Assembly: GCA_016182655.1 (NCBI GenBank) | Contig: JACPGB010000024.1 | Location: 94,549 to 158,548 of the forward strand | Source: Deltaproteobacteria bacterium | GTDB lineage: Bacteria; Desulfobacterota; GWC2-55-46 | Direction: 5' to 3' | Length of the DNA stretch: 64,000 bases | Shown: positions 26,506-35,086 of the stretch, one piece after another | How positions within the stretch are numbered: position 1 is the stretch's first letter | Layout: each line of letters begins with the position of its first letter | Made by a program: the position numbers and the translations under genes | Notes under the pieces: model-generated | What the model was told of the DNA's origin: nothing | What the model saw: only the letters and a program-made list of their open reading frames with translations | The model's database searches: none

Positions 26506-26555
26506 TATGGACCCTCTTTTTGTATTTTGGGGGAGTATCGGTTCAAAATCCGGAC

Positions 26556-26759
26556 TTAACCGAAGACCTGTATGGCGAAGTCCGGGCACCGGAGATCGCA
26601 GAGCTGGCACCTCGTGCAGGCCTCGAGGTTCTTTACGGCCACGCAGGTGCCCTTCATCTCGAGGACGTCCGTCGGGCAGAAGTCCACGCAGATACTGCAC
26701 CCCTTGCAGAACTTTTCGTTGATGACTATATTCGGCAGTTTTTTCGCCGCGTCAGCCAT
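26556..26759 (-). CDS. korD: 2-oxoglutarate:ferredoxin oxidoreductase, delta (ferredoxin) subunit
   Basis: 67 aa. Two 4Fe-4S binding motifs, CKGCSICVDFCPTDVL (about 18-33) and CTRCQLCDLRCPDFAI (about 48-63), form a bacterial-type dicluster ferredoxin domain that shuttles electrons between the TPP site and free ferredoxin. GGAGGT precedes ATG 26759. It lies 50 bp upstream of korA and 128 bp downstream of sucD. Confidence 0.93.
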   Translation of the reverse strand: MADAAKKLPNIVINEKFCKGCSICVDFCPTDVLEMKGTCVAVKNLEACTRCQLCDLRCPDFAIQVFG

Positions 26760-26887
26760 AAGACCTCCGTTGTATGCTAATGAGCGGTAGTAAGGATTCC
26801 GGAAAACGCGCCGCACCCGACAAACCCCGCCGGGCGGGAAAAACCCTTTTACCACAAGCGCTTTAAGCAGTCAATTCCTTTATAATA

Positions 26888-27763
26888 TCATATTTTTTGA
26901 AGCACTTCCACGATGGTTTTCCCGATGTCCGCGGTAGACCTCGTGACCCTTATCCCCGCCGCCTCCATCGCCTTCATCTTCTCGTCAGCCGTGCCCTTGC
27001 CGCCTGATATTATCGCCCCGGCATGTCCCATCCTCTTGCCCTTGGGCGCGGTCACACCCGCGATGTAGCCGACGACCGGCTTCGTGACGTTCTTCTTTAT
27101 GAACGTCGCGGCCTCTTCCTCTGCGCTTCCGCCTATCTCGCCTATCATGACGATAGCGCTCGTGTCAGGGTCTTTCTGGAAAAGGTCGAGGACATCGATG
27201 AAGTTGGTGCCGTTCACCGGGTCGCCGCCTATGCCGACGCAGGTGGATTGTCCGAGACCCAGCCTCGTCAACTGGTCGACCGCCTCGTAAGTGAGGGTGC
27301 CGGACCTCGATACGACGCCGATGTTCCCCTGCTTGTGTATGTGGCCGGGCATGATGCCTATCTTGCACTCGCCCGGGGTGATGACGCCGGGGCAGTTGGG
27401 GCCGACGAGCCGGGAGTTTCTGCCTTCCATGAACCTTCTCACCTTTACCATGTCGATGACCGGAATACCCTCTGTGATGCAGATGACGAGGCCGATGCCT
27501 GCGTCGACCGCCTCCATTATCGCGTCAGCCGCGAATGGGGCCGGGACATATATGACTGACGCGTCCGCGCCGGTCTTTCTTACGGCCTCTTCGACCGTGT
27601 CGAATACCGGGATGTCGTCGACCTTTGTGCCGCCCTTGCCCGGTGTGACGCCGCCGACCATCTTCGTGCCGTAGGCTACCATCTGGCGGGAGTGGAAGGT
27701 CCCCTGCTCGCCGGTTATGCCCTGGCAGATTACTTTCGTATTCTTATTGACCAATATGCTCAT
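26888..27763 (-). CDS. sucD: Succinate-CoA ligase (ADP-forming), alpha subunit
   Basis: 291 aa. [30 protein letters not shown] is the CoA-binding fold, [22 protein letters not shown] the middle motif, and [20 protein letters not shown] carries the phosphorylated active-site His (about 240). Converts succinyl-CoA to succinate with ATP formation, or the reverse. ATG 27763 has GGAGG at eight bases. A palindromic element (27790-28008) separates it from sucC, so the two subunits are not tightly coupled in translation. Confidence 0.95.
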   Translation of the reverse strand: MSILVNKNTKVICQGITGEQGTFHSRQMVAYGTKMVGGVTPGKGGTKVDDIPVFDTVEEAVRKTGADASVIYVPAPFAADAIMEAVDAGIGLVICITEGIPVIDMVKVRRFMEGRNSRLVGPNCPGVITPGECKIGIMPGHIHKQGNIGVVSRSGTLTYEAVDQLTRLGLGQSTCVGIGGDPVNGTNFIDVLDLFQKDPDTSAIVMIGEIGGSAEEEAATFIKKNVTKPVVGYIAGVTAPKGKRMGHAGAIISGGKGTADEKMKAMEAAGIRVTRSTADIGKTIVEVLQKI

Positions 27764-27789
27764 TCCAGAAACCTCCGGAGGTTTTGTTT

Positions 27790-28008
27790 TCTTTATTCTC
27801 TCAATGTCCAATACCCACGCGGCTGCCGCGCTTTTCTCCCTCCCCCTTTTACGGTGGAGGGCAGGGGTGGGGGTGAAGCCCTTGCCAGGCGGGCAAATTC
27901 GTAATGAACGGGCAAGAGGATCTATTTACCCTGAGACTCCGTACCCGACTTTGGCCCCGGTCGAAGCCACCCTCCCCTCAATCCCCTCCCGTCGAGGGAG
28001 GGGAGGTT
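27790..28008. repeat. MITE-like palindromic element C, copy 2 (sucC-sucD gap)
   Basis: Close copy of 21641-21852, same orientation and interior: TTATTCTCTC end, CTCCCTCCCCCTTTTACGG arm, CGGGCAAATTCGTAATGAAC, TACCCTGAGACTCCGTACCC, and CCTCCCGTCGAGGGAGGGGA arm. It lies about 25 bp upstream of the sucD start. Confidence 0.8.
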
Positions 28009-28031
28009 AAAACTGAACGCCCATTAGCCAC

Positions 28032-29201
28032 TTACTTCTGAGAGGCTACCACCTTTTGCGCCGCCTCGTCCATCCGTTCGGCCGTGATGATGTTCAAGCC
28101 GGACTCGGCCAGCAACTTTCTGCCCTGCTCGACGTTCGTGCCCTGCAATCTCACCACGAGCGGGACCTTTATGCCGACTTCCTTCGCCGCCGCGATGATG
28201 CCCTCGGCGATGATGTCGCACCTCATGATGCCGCCGAAGATGTTCACAAGCACGGCCTTTACCTTCTCGTCCGACATGATGAGCTTGAACGCCGCCGTGA
28301 CCTGCTCCTTATTGGCTCCGCCGCCCACATCGAGGAAGTTCGCCGGAAATCCGCCGGAGAGCTTTATCATGTCCATCGTCGCCATGGCAAGGCCCGCGCC
28401 GTTGACCATGCAGCCGATCGTGCCGTCGAGCGCGACATAGTTCAAGTTGAAGCGCGAGGCCGCGACCTCTTTAGGGTCCTCTTCGTCAAGGTCCCTCATG
28501 CCCTCTATGTCCTTGTGCCTGAAGAGGGCGTTATCGTCAAAAGACATCTTGGCGTCGAGCGCGATGATGTCTCCGCCCTTTGTGACGACGAGCGGATTTA
28601 TCTCGGCCATCGAGCAGTCGGAGGCTACGAACGCGCTGTAGAGGCCCGTCATGAACTTCACGGCCTTGCCTACGAGGGCCTTGTCAATACCCAGCCCGAA
28701 GGCGAGCTTCCTCGCCTGAAAGGCCTGGAGGCCGACCGCCGGGTCTATGAATTCTTTCAATATCTTCTCAGGAGACCTCGCCGCGACCTCTTCTATCTCG
28801 ACGCCGCCCTCGGAAGAGGCCATTATCGCCACCCTCTGCGTGCTTCTATCCACGACGAAGCCAAGGTAGAGCTCTCTCGCTATTCCACAGCCCTCCTCAA
28901 CGTAGACCTTCTTCACTTCCTTGCCCTGCGGCCCGGTCTGGTGGGTGACGAGTATCTTGCCCAAAAGCTCCCTTGCGATATTGGCCGCCTCGTCCTTGGA
29001 CTTTGCGAGCTTTACGCCGCCCGCCTTGCCCCTGCCGCCGGCGTGTATCTGGGCCTTCACCACGCACACGCCGTTCGACTCGTTCAGAAACTCCCTTGCC
29101 GCCTCTTCGGCCTCCGCGGGCGTGAACGCAATTTTCCCCTTGGGCACTGCCACCCCGTACTTGGCAAGTATCTGCTTTGCCTGGTACTCATGGATGTTCA
29201 T
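28032..29201 (-). CDS. sucC: Succinate-CoA ligase (ADP-forming), beta subunit
   Basis: 389 aa. Begins [20 protein letters not shown] as almost all SucC do. The ATP-grasp region includes [22 protein letters not shown] and [14 protein letters not shown]. The C-terminal domain has [19 protein letters not shown] and [28 protein letters not shown] precedes ATG 29201. First gene of the sucC-sucD-korDABC operon, whose upstream boundary is the terminator at 29342-29370. The promoter must lie in 29202-29341, but I see no convincing boxes. Confidence 0.95.
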   Translation of the reverse strand: MNIHEYQAKQILAKYGVAVPKGKIAFTPAEAEEAAREFLNESNGVCVVKAQIHAGGRGKAGGVKLAKSKDEAANIARELLGKILVTHQTGPQGKEVKKVYVEEGCGIARELYLGFVVDRSTQRVAIMASSEGGVEIEEVAARSPEKILKEFIDPAVGLQAFQARKLAFGLGIDKALVGKAVKFMTGLYSAFVASDCSMAEINPLVVTKGGDIIALDAKMSFDDNALFRHKDIEGMRDLDEEDPKEVAASRFNLNYVALDGTIGCMVNGAGLAMATMDMIKLSGGFPANFLDVGGGANKEQVTAAFKLIMSDEKVKAVLVNIFGGIMRCDIIAEGIIAAAKEVGIKVPLVVRLQGTNVEQGRKLLAESGLNIITAERMDEAAQKVVASQK

Positions 29202-29341
29202 TAAGAAGACCTCCGAAAGATATTTGAGCAACCTGAAATAAAAAAACACGGGTGCCGCGAAGAGGGACACTAAAAAAGCCCCTCAAGACCACGGCCCCCT
29301 GAATTTGCGAATAAATCTGACAAGCCCCCGGACGGGGAAAG

Positions 29342-29370
29342 AAAAAAAGGCGGAAGCGAGCGCTTCCGCC
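29342..29370 (-). terminator. Terminator after the fumarate-reductase-like flavoprotein gene
   Basis: Palindrome GGCGGAAGCG / CGCTTCCGCC (29349-29358 with 29361-29370), followed on the minus strand by seven T (29348-29342). It closes the mdh-to-flavoprotein gene run, 11 bp after the stop. Confidence 0.88.
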
Positions 29371-29381
29371 TTCAAAAAAGA

Positions 29382-31031
29382 CTAAACTATCTGCCTCGCC
29401 TTGACATGGTCCGGCGCGTAATCGGGGAGCAGTATAGGGCTTACTCCCGCGTTCCTTATGCCTGCCCCTTCTATCTCTTTGTTGAAGTCCTCGACATGCT
29501 TCAAGCTAAGTGTGCCGCCCGTCTTCGCGGACTTGGCGTACTCGGCGGCCTTCAACCCGGCTCTCCTGCCGAATACGAGGACATCGAGGAGCGAGTTGCC
29601 CATGAGCCTGTTCCTGCCGTGGACGCCCCCGGCGACCTCTCCGGCGGAAAAGAGCCCGTCTATGCCGGTCCTCGACCACTCGTCAATCTGTATGCCGCCG
29701 TTCTGGTAGTGGAGCGTCGGGTATATGAGCATCGGGACCTTGCTTATGTCGATGTCGTATCTCTTGAACTGTATGTACTTTGCCGGGAGCTCCTTCCTTA
29801 CCGTGCCCTCCCCGTGGAGGAGGTCTATCATCGGGGAGTCCAGCCACACGCCGAACCTGCCGGTGGGCGTCACGATGCCCTTGCCGATGTCGAGGCACTC
29901 CCTTATGACGCAGGCGGACTCAACGTCCCTCGGTTCCAGCGGGAAGCAGAACTGCTCGCCGTCGACGTTAAGCAACTGTGCGCCGAGTCCCCTTACCTTC
30001 TCCGTAATAAGCAACCCGACGTTCTGCTCCGGGAATATCGCGCCTGTCGGGTGGTACTGGGTGGAGTCGAGGTCCTTCAATCTAGCCCCTGCCCTGTAGG
30101 CCATGACGATGCCGTCGGCGGTCGCGCCGTAGTGGTTCGTCGTGGGGAAGCCCTGTATGTGGAGGCGTCCGAAGCCGCCGGTCGCGACGACCACGGCCTT
30201 TGCGCGGACGACATAATATTCCTTTGTCTCCAGATTATAGAGGACCGCTCCGGCGGCCTTGCCTGTGGAATCCAGTATGAGCTCGACGGCGGGCGAGAAC
30301 TCGAGCATCTTTATGTCGTTGTCGCGGTTCCGGGCCTCATCGCGTAAGACCCTCATTATCTCGGCGCCGGTCATGTCCCCGGACGAATGCATCCTCTTCC
30401 TGCATGTGCCGCCGCCGTGCCTGACCTTCATCCTGCCCGAGGGGTCCTTGTCGAACATCATGCCTAAGTCTTCGAGCCAGTTTATGATAAGGGGCGCGTC
30501 GTTCGTGAGCGCCGCGGCGAGCGCCGGGGCGTTCGAAAAATGCCCGCCGCCTATGACATCGAGATAATGGAAGTAGGGGGAGTCGCCCTCCTGGGTAGCG
30601 CCCTGTATGCCGCCCTCCGCCATGACTGTGTTGGAATCCCCGTGCCTGAGCTTCGTCGATACAAGCACCTTAAGCCCGAGCTCCTGCGCTACGAGCGCCG
30701 CGGCCGTGCCGGCGCCGCCCGCGCCTATGACGAGGAGGTCTGTCTCGTAGTCGGCCTTTTTGAGGTCCACGGCCCTGGTGTTAAGGCGCGACCTGGACTC
30801 TATAAGGGAAGCCACCTCTTCGGGTAGCTCCATGCCCTTATTTGGGCCTACGAGGAGCTTCCTCCTGCCGTCGCTCTTGTAGTCTGGGTGGTATTTTTTC
30901 AACCACTGTTGCCTCTGCTCCATGGTGAGCGCGGGGAAGTGCTCGCCCTTCCGCGCCTTCTCGACCCTCGCGGGCCTGGTAGCCTCGGCTTTTTTTATCA
31001 GTTCGGCTAGAACCGTTGTATATCCGCTCAT
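29382..31031 (-). CDS. Soluble-type fumarate reductase-like flavoprotein
   Basis: 549 aa. An unusual N-terminal extension of about 95 residues (PARVEKARKGEHFPALTMEQ, WLKKYHPDYKSDGRRKLL) precedes the FAD domain LLVIGAGGAGTAAALVAQEL. At the site where SDH has its flavinylated His, this protein reads HGDSNTVMAEGGIQGA, so FAD should be non-covalent. Catalytic segments YHPTGAIFPEQNVGLLITEKVRG and GVHGRNRLMGNSLLDVLVFGRR are kept. This argues for fumarate reduction coupled to the Hdr/Flx proteins upstream, in the manner of thiol:fumarate or NADH-dependent soluble fumarate reductases. L-aspartate oxidase is an alternative but lacks this partner set. GGAGG precedes ATG 31031. Confidence 0.8.
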   Translation of the reverse strand: MSGYTTVLAELIKKAEATRPARVEKARKGEHFPALTMEQRQQWLKKYHPDYKSDGRRKLLVGPNKGMELPEEVASLIESRSRLNTRAVDLKKADYETDLLVIGAGGAGTAAALVAQELGLKVLVSTKLRHGDSNTVMAEGGIQGATQEGDSPYFHYLDVIGGGHFSNAPALAAALTNDAPLIINWLEDLGMMFDKDPSGRMKVRHGGGTCRKRMHSSGDMTGAEIMRVLRDEARNRDNDIKMLEFSPAVELILDSTGKAAGAVLYNLETKEYYVVRAKAVVVATGGFGRLHIQGFPTTNHYGATADGIVMAYRAGARLKDLDSTQYHPTGAIFPEQNVGLLITEKVRGLGAQLLNVDGEQFCFPLEPRDVESACVIRECLDIGKGIVTPTGRFGVWLDSPMIDLLHGEGTVRKELPAKYIQFKRYDIDISKVPMLIYPTLHYQNGGIQIDEWSRTGIDGLFSAGEVAGGVHGRNRLMGNSLLDVLVFGRRAGLKAAEYAKSAKTGGTLSLKHVEDFNKEIEGAGIRNAGVSPILLPDYAPDHVKARQIV

Positions 31032-31081
31032 CTTTCCTCCACTCTGGACCAAATACAGCTTTAAAGAACTTTTAAACCCTC

Positions 31082-31227
31082 TTGTCATTGCGAGCGAAGC
31101 GAAGCAATCTCATCTTTTAGCTTTTCAAAAACCCTTGAGATTGCTTCGTCGCGCTCGGCGCGAATCTATGACAGCAGACTTACATTGCAGAGCCGCTTGA
31201 TACGAGGACCGCTCCTCGCAATGACAA
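31082..31227. repeat. Palindromic element D, gene-less copy
   Basis: Left arm TTGTCATTGCGAGCGAAGCG + AAGCAATCTCA (31082-31112). An internal complementary arm TGAGATTGCTTCGTCGCGC starts near 31136, and the right end is CTCCTCGCAATGACAA (31212-31227). It occupies the gap between the FeS protein gene and the flavoprotein gene. The same ends flank the GIY-YIG gene at 39892-40262. Confidence 0.82.
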
Positions 31228-31232
31228 TACCC

Positions 31233-32018
31233 CTAAAGATTTTTAGTTTCCTTCGGCATCCACTTGCCAGACTCGGCCAAATCCGGCTCCCTCTCGCGCT
31301 CGACGTAGAGCTTCTTTACGTCCTCCTGCTTCATGGACATGAGCTCCTCGAGCATCTTCTCGTACTTGCCGCTCCTTACCTCTGCGACCCTCTTTTTCAC
31401 ATGGGCGGCCTTGGGCAGGATGTACTTGCCGTATACTCTGCGGACGAACATCGCGGCCGTGAACTGGGATATCTGGGCCGGGCACCTGGAGGCGCAAAGC
31501 CCGCACATGACGCAGTCAAAGCTCTTTATGGCCGCGCCCTTAAGGTCGCCCCTCTTCATGAGGGCGATATAGTCCATGACGTCTATGTCCATTGGGCAGG
31601 TCCTGGTGCAGGTGCCGCACCCGACGCACTTGAATACCTCGGGGTAGAGCCTGCGGAGTTCCTCGTGGGGCGCTCCATGCATCTTCTCAAGGTCGTAGCC
31701 GGGCCTGTTCGCCGGGAAGAACGGCAACTGCATGATGATCATGTTCGGCTCGGCGACAGTCTGGCAGGCGAGGCCGGAGCGGAGCCTGTAGTCGCCGATG
31801 TAGCGGTAGAACGTGCCGCACGCGCCGCATATGCCGCCCCTGCACCCGCACCCGCGCACATATGAATAGCCCGCGTACTCGACGGCCTTCATGATGGTGA
31901 GTGTTTCAGGCACCATGTACTCGCGCCCCATGATGTATATGGGGATCATCTTCGCGCCTTCCGGCGGGATGGTCTTGTCGCCTGTCGCGAGCGTCTTTAA
32001 TTTTTTCTCTTCTGCCAT
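31233..32018 (-). CDS. Fumarate-reductase-like iron-sulfur protein (2Fe-2S plus two 4Fe-4S)
   Basis: 261 aa. An N-terminal plant-type 2Fe-2S domain has CGCRGGICGACGTF plus a distant Cys in LRSGLACQTV. Two 4Fe-4S motifs follow: CVGCGTCTRTCPMDIDVMD (about 135) and CVMCGLCASRCPAQI (about 172). This is the SdhB/FrdB/TfrB layout without a CCG domain. It should take electrons from the Hdr/Flx part and hand them to the flavoprotein encoded next, or the reverse. A palindromic element of 146 bp separates the two genes. A charged 70-residue C-terminal tail (EEKKLK-like composition at both ends) has no recognised domain. Confidence 0.8.
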   Translation of the reverse strand: MAEEKKLKTLATGDKTIPPEGAKMIPIYIMGREYMVPETLTIMKAVEYAGYSYVRGCGCRGGICGACGTFYRYIGDYRLRSGLACQTVAEPNMIIMQLPFFPANRPGYDLEKMHGAPHEELRRLYPEVFKCVGCGTCTRTCPMDIDVMDYIALMKRGDLKGAAIKSFDCVMCGLCASRCPAQISQFTAAMFVRRVYGKYILPKAAHVKKRVAEVRSGKYEKMLEELMSMKQEDVKKLYVEREREPDLAESGKWMPKETKNL

Positions 32019-32076
32019 GGCTGTCTCCAGGATTATGCTTTAGGGCGAAATAAAAGTAAATACTTCTCCTTGGGCC

Positions 32077-32913
32077 TTAAAAATCGTTGTACATCCTCTT
32101 TACTTCAGCGGCGGTGTATACGGGGCCTTCCTTGCAGACATATATGTCGCCGACGTTGCACCTGCCGCATTTGCCGACCCCGCACTTCATCTTGTTCTCA
32201 AGGGTCGTATAGACATTGTCATCGGAGAAACCGAGCTTTTCCAGGGCTTTCAGTACGAATTTTATCATAATGGGCGGCCCGCAGGTGACGGCGACGGTGT
32301 TTTCCGCCTTTGGCGCGGCCTCTTCCAGTACCGTCGGCACGAAACCGACCTTGCCCTTCCAGTCTTCCGTCTGCCCGCCGGGGTCGACCGCCTGTATAAG
32401 CCTTACGTCGTTCCTGTCTTCCCAGTGCTGTAGCTCGTTCTTGTATACGAGGTCGGCTACCGTCCTCGCGCCGTATACGACCGTGATGTCGCCGAACTCC
32501 TCGCGCCTGTCGAGGCAGTTCCATATTACCGAGCGGACCGGCGGAAGCCCTATGCCACCCGCGATGAATACGAGGTTCTTGCCCTTCCACTCATCCACCG
32601 GGAAGAAGTTCCCGTAAGGGCCGCGAAAGCCCATCGTGTCTCCTATCGACAATTCCGAAAGCCCGCCCGTGACCCTGCCCGACCTCCTGAAGGTGCACTG
32701 TATGTAGCCCTTTCTGGTCGGGGCGGATGCTATGCAGAAGGTCGATTCGCCGAGCCCGAAGGCCGAGTAAAGCCCGAACTGGCCGGTCTTGAAGTCGAAG
32801 GACTCGCGTAGTGCCTTGTCCTTGAATACCAGTCTAAAAGACCGGACGTCAGGGGCCTCTTCGTATATGTCCTCGATGGTGACGAGGTGGGGGAGGTATA
32901 TGTTGTTGCTCAT
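32077..32913 (-). CDS. flxA: FAD/NAD(P)-binding oxidoreductase subunit (FlxA/AsrB/hydrogenase gamma-like)
   Basis: 278 aa. A ferredoxin-NADP reductase-type FAD domain (VRSFRLVFKDKAL, TFCIASAPTRKGYIQCTFR, GDTMGFRGPYGNFFPVDEW) is followed by the NAD(P) domain (VFIAGGIGLPPVRSVIWNC). A C-terminal 2Fe-2S motif KCGVGKCGRCNVGDIYVC closes the protein. This is the dihydroorotate-dehydrogenase electron-transfer subunit layout found in FlxA, AsrB and NAD(P)-reducing hydrogenases. It is the expected NAD(P)H entry point to the Flx-Hdr complex. ATG 32913 is seven bases beyond a palindromic element; the frame extends to 32967 but through repeat DNA. Confidence 0.83.
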   Translation of the reverse strand: MSNNIYLPHLVTIEDIYEEAPDVRSFRLVFKDKALRESFDFKTGQFGLYSAFGLGESTFCIASAPTRKGYIQCTFRRSGRVTGGLSELSIGDTMGFRGPYGNFFPVDEWKGKNLVFIAGGIGLPPVRSVIWNCLDRREEFGDITVVYGARTVADLVYKNELQHWEDRNDVRLIQAVDPGGQTEDWKGKVGFVPTVLEEAAPKAENTVAVTCGPPIMIKFVLKALEKLGFSDDNVYTTLENKMKCGVGKCGRCNVGDIYVCKEGPVYTAAEVKRMYNDF

Positions 32914-32919
32914 GTCCTG

Positions 32920-33060
32920 ACCTTTATTATCTCTTTGGGGTCTAATACCCGCGGCTTGCCGCATCATTTAAACCTCCTCCCCCTTGACGGGGGAGGCAGG
33001 GTGGGGGTGAAAGATATCCACCCTCCCCTCAATCCCCTCCCGTCAAGGGAGGGGAAGTTG
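32920..33060. repeat. MITE-like palindromic element C, copy 3 (flxB-flxA gap)
   Basis: Short form: arms CTCCCCCTTGACGGGGGAG and CCTCCCGTCAAGGGAGGGGA lie only about 30 bp apart, without the 90-bp interior of copies 1 and 2. The CTTTATTATCTCTTTGGGGT + CTAATACCCGCGGCTTGCCGC end is kept and abuts the flxA start. Confidence 0.8.
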
Positions 33061-33075
33061 TACTCAGAAGCTTGC

Positions 33076-34086
33076 CTATTTGGAGAACTCTTCCATGACT
33101 TCTGTTATGTCCAATCTGACCGGGCAGACCCTTATGCACCTGCCGCAGCCCACGCACCCCTTTGAGGCGAACTTCTCAGGGTAATAGTTGAACTTGCACA
33201 TGAAGCGGTTACGCCACCTCTGGTACTGGTAGTGGCGCGGGTTGTGGCCGCTCGCGTGGAGGGTGAATGTGTCGAACTGGCAGGCGTCCCAGTTCTTCCG
33301 CCTCTCCCCCGCAAAGGCCGTGCCTTCGTCCGTTATGTCGAAACAGTGGCATGTGGGGCATACGAATGTGCAGGCCCCGCACCCTATGCACTTCCTCGTG
33401 AGCCTGCCCCATACCTGGTCGTCGTAGTGGCTCTTGTCTTTGAGCCTCGCGCTTATCTTCTTTAAATCTATGGTCCCGATCTTCTCCGGGATAAAGAGCG
33501 CCTTCGCCTTGGCGCTCCCTTCAGAGAACGCGGAGGCGTGCTTCTCGATAAACGCCCTGCCCTTGTCCGTTACCGCCTCGACGATGTAATCGCCGGACTC
33601 CGTCTCTTTCAAATAAATGTCGGAGCCGGTCTTTGTCTCGGGCGAGAGCTCGACCGTCGTGCAGAAGCATACGTCGTCTGCCTTTGTGCAGGCGACGGTT
33701 ATGACCACGAGGGCATCCTCCCTCTTCGTGTAGAACTCGTCTATGTAGTCCCAGGTGAATATCGCGCGGAGCGACGAGAGAGAAACCGCCTCGCATGGCC
33801 TTGCGCCGAAGACGATTGTCTCCTGCGGGGCTACATCCCTGCCTTTCAGGTCCACGCCGTGCTTCCCGATGGTAAAGTCTGCCACGACCTCGGTCTGCGG
33901 GAATACGAGCTCCTTGTACGAGTTCCTGGCGACTATGTAATCGGTTACTACCTCTTCGGCCTTGGTAACGGGCTTAAAGACCACCTGCCGGGCGTCGAGC
34001 GCGGGCGCGATGAATTGTCCGCCTTTGGCGTTCACCGAGGCGATGAGCCTGCCCAAATCCTCTTTTTTCAAGATCCTGTCAGCCAT
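33076..34086 (-). CDS. flxB: 4Fe-4S dicluster protein (FlxB/AsrA/hydrogenase beta-like)
   Basis: 336 aa. The N-terminal 220 residues match the AsrA/hydrogenase-beta domain: VVFKPVTKAEEVVTDY, PQTEVVADFTIGKHG, ETIVFGARPCEAVSLSSLRAIF and VVITVACTKADDVCFCTTVEL. The C-terminus has CIGCGACTFVCPTCHCFDI and CVGCGRCIRVCPVRLDI 4Fe-4S motifs. It should relay electrons between the FAD subunit FlxA and the Hdr part. It lies 15 bp downstream of flxC. Confidence 0.82.
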   Translation of the reverse strand: MADRILKKEDLGRLIASVNAKGGQFIAPALDARQVVFKPVTKAEEVVTDYIVARNSYKELVFPQTEVVADFTIGKHGVDLKGRDVAPQETIVFGARPCEAVSLSSLRAIFTWDYIDEFYTKREDALVVITVACTKADDVCFCTTVELSPETKTGSDIYLKETESGDYIVEAVTDKGRAFIEKHASAFSEGSAKAKALFIPEKIGTIDLKKISARLKDKSHYDDQVWGRLTRKCIGCGACTFVCPTCHCFDITDEGTAFAGERRKNWDACQFDTFTLHASGHNPRHYQYQRWRNRFMCKFNYYPEKFASKGCVGCGRCIRVCPVRLDITEVMEEFSK

Positions 34087-34101
34087 ATATCTTCCGGAAC
34101 C

Positions 34102-34995
34102 CTATTTTATGAAGTTGTCCTTGTCGTCCGGGGAGAAGACTATCATCGGAGGATGGGTCTTCTCGTCATAGCCCGAGCGGAAGTCGAAGGCGTCCTTTAC
34201 GACCTGTATCATCTTCTGGTTGACGAGGTTCAAGGGGATGTTCACCGGGCACGCCCTCTCGCACTCGCCGCAGAACGTGCACCTGCCCACGAGGTGCATG
34301 GCGCGAGTAAGGTTCCAGGATAAGTTCCCCCTCGGGTGTGCCGACGTCTCTATCCACTGCGGCATGTTCTTTTCGGTTATGCACCTCTCGCAGTAGCAGA
34401 GCGAGCATACCTGCCTGCAGGCGTAGCACTTTATACAGCGCGAGAACTCGTTTATCCAGAAGGCCCACTTGCCGGCCTGGTCTTTCGCGTCTATCGCCTT
34501 TATCTTGTCGAATACCATGCCTGTCGGCGTCTCGGGCGGGGTGAAAGACGACTTCTCTCCCACGACGAAGTCCGCGAGATGGGGGTTCCTTACATCGCAG
34601 TTGTGGCACTTCGTCGGCATTATCTCGGGCTTCAATTCGCCCTTCCAGAGCTCCTGCCTGTAGACTGTGCCCTCGCAGGTCATTCCTATGATGTAGACGT
34701 CGTCGCGCTTGAACTGGGCCTCGGTTATGAGGACGACGATATTTTTTATGTCACAGCCCTTGGCGACTATCGCGGGCTTCCCAAGGGCCTGTATGTCCTT
34801 GAACTTCCTCGTAAGGTAGACCGATAAATTGTTGACGCAAAGCGGGTTCCATACGAGCCTGTCCGCTTCGGCCGCGTCCGTTATAAAGACCGGCGTGGTC
34901 TTTGTCCTCTGCCTGTTCCAGCCGTAGCCTATTACGACCTTTACCTCGCCGGACTCCAGGAGCTCTTTCGCCTTTTTTCTAAGTATCTCTTCCAT
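34102..34995 (-). CDS. flxC: 4Fe-4S dicluster protein (FlxC-like, FrhB-type N-terminus)
   Basis: 297 aa. The first half resembles the coenzyme F420 hydrogenase beta N-terminal fold (VVIGYGWNRQRTKTTPVFIT, KPAIVAKGCDIKNIVVLITE, DVYIIGMTCEGTVYRQ), with an extra CHNCDVRNP pair. Cysteine clusters follow at CIKCYACRQVCSLCYCERC (about 195) and CTFCGECERACPVNIPL (about 250). It should form the FeS bridge of the Flx module. The upstream gap to the small 73-aa gene holds palindromic repeat E. Similarity to FlxC of Desulfovibrio is by layout and position, not alignment. Confidence 0.75.
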   Translation of the reverse strand: MEEILRKKAKELLESGEVKVVIGYGWNRQRTKTTPVFITDAAEADRLVWNPLCVNNLSVYLTRKFKDIQALGKPAIVAKGCDIKNIVVLITEAQFKRDDVYIIGMTCEGTVYRQELWKGELKPEIMPTKCHNCDVRNPHLADFVVGEKSSFTPPETPTGMVFDKIKAIDAKDQAGKWAFWINEFSRCIKCYACRQVCSLCYCERCITEKNMPQWIETSAHPRGNLSWNLTRAMHLVGRCTFCGECERACPVNIPLNLVNQKMIQVVKDAFDFRSGYDEKTHPPMIVFSPDDKDNFIK

Positions 34996-35028
34996 AACGC
35001 CCTTATATCAGGAATTCCCTGTAGCTTG

Positions 35029-35080
35029 TCTTTTAGTCCCCTCTCCCCTTGTGGGAGAGGGCGGAGGGTGAGGGGGTCCG
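35029..35080. repeat. Palindromic repeat E, copy 2
   Basis: GTCTTTTAGTCCCCTCTCCC, then CTTGTGGGAGAGGGCGGAG and GGTGAGGGGG. It matches 24432-24483 in inverted orientation and lies between flxC and the small gene. Confidence 0.75.
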
Positions 35081-35086
35081 TCCCCA

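Noticed and set aside
29382-31031. L-aspartate oxidase or adenylylsulfate reductase alpha
   Set aside because: No nadA/nadC or aprB/sat neighbours; the partner has an FrdB-type 2Fe-2S plus 4Fe-4S layout; fumarate-site motifs are kept. Aspartate oxidase is not fully excluded.
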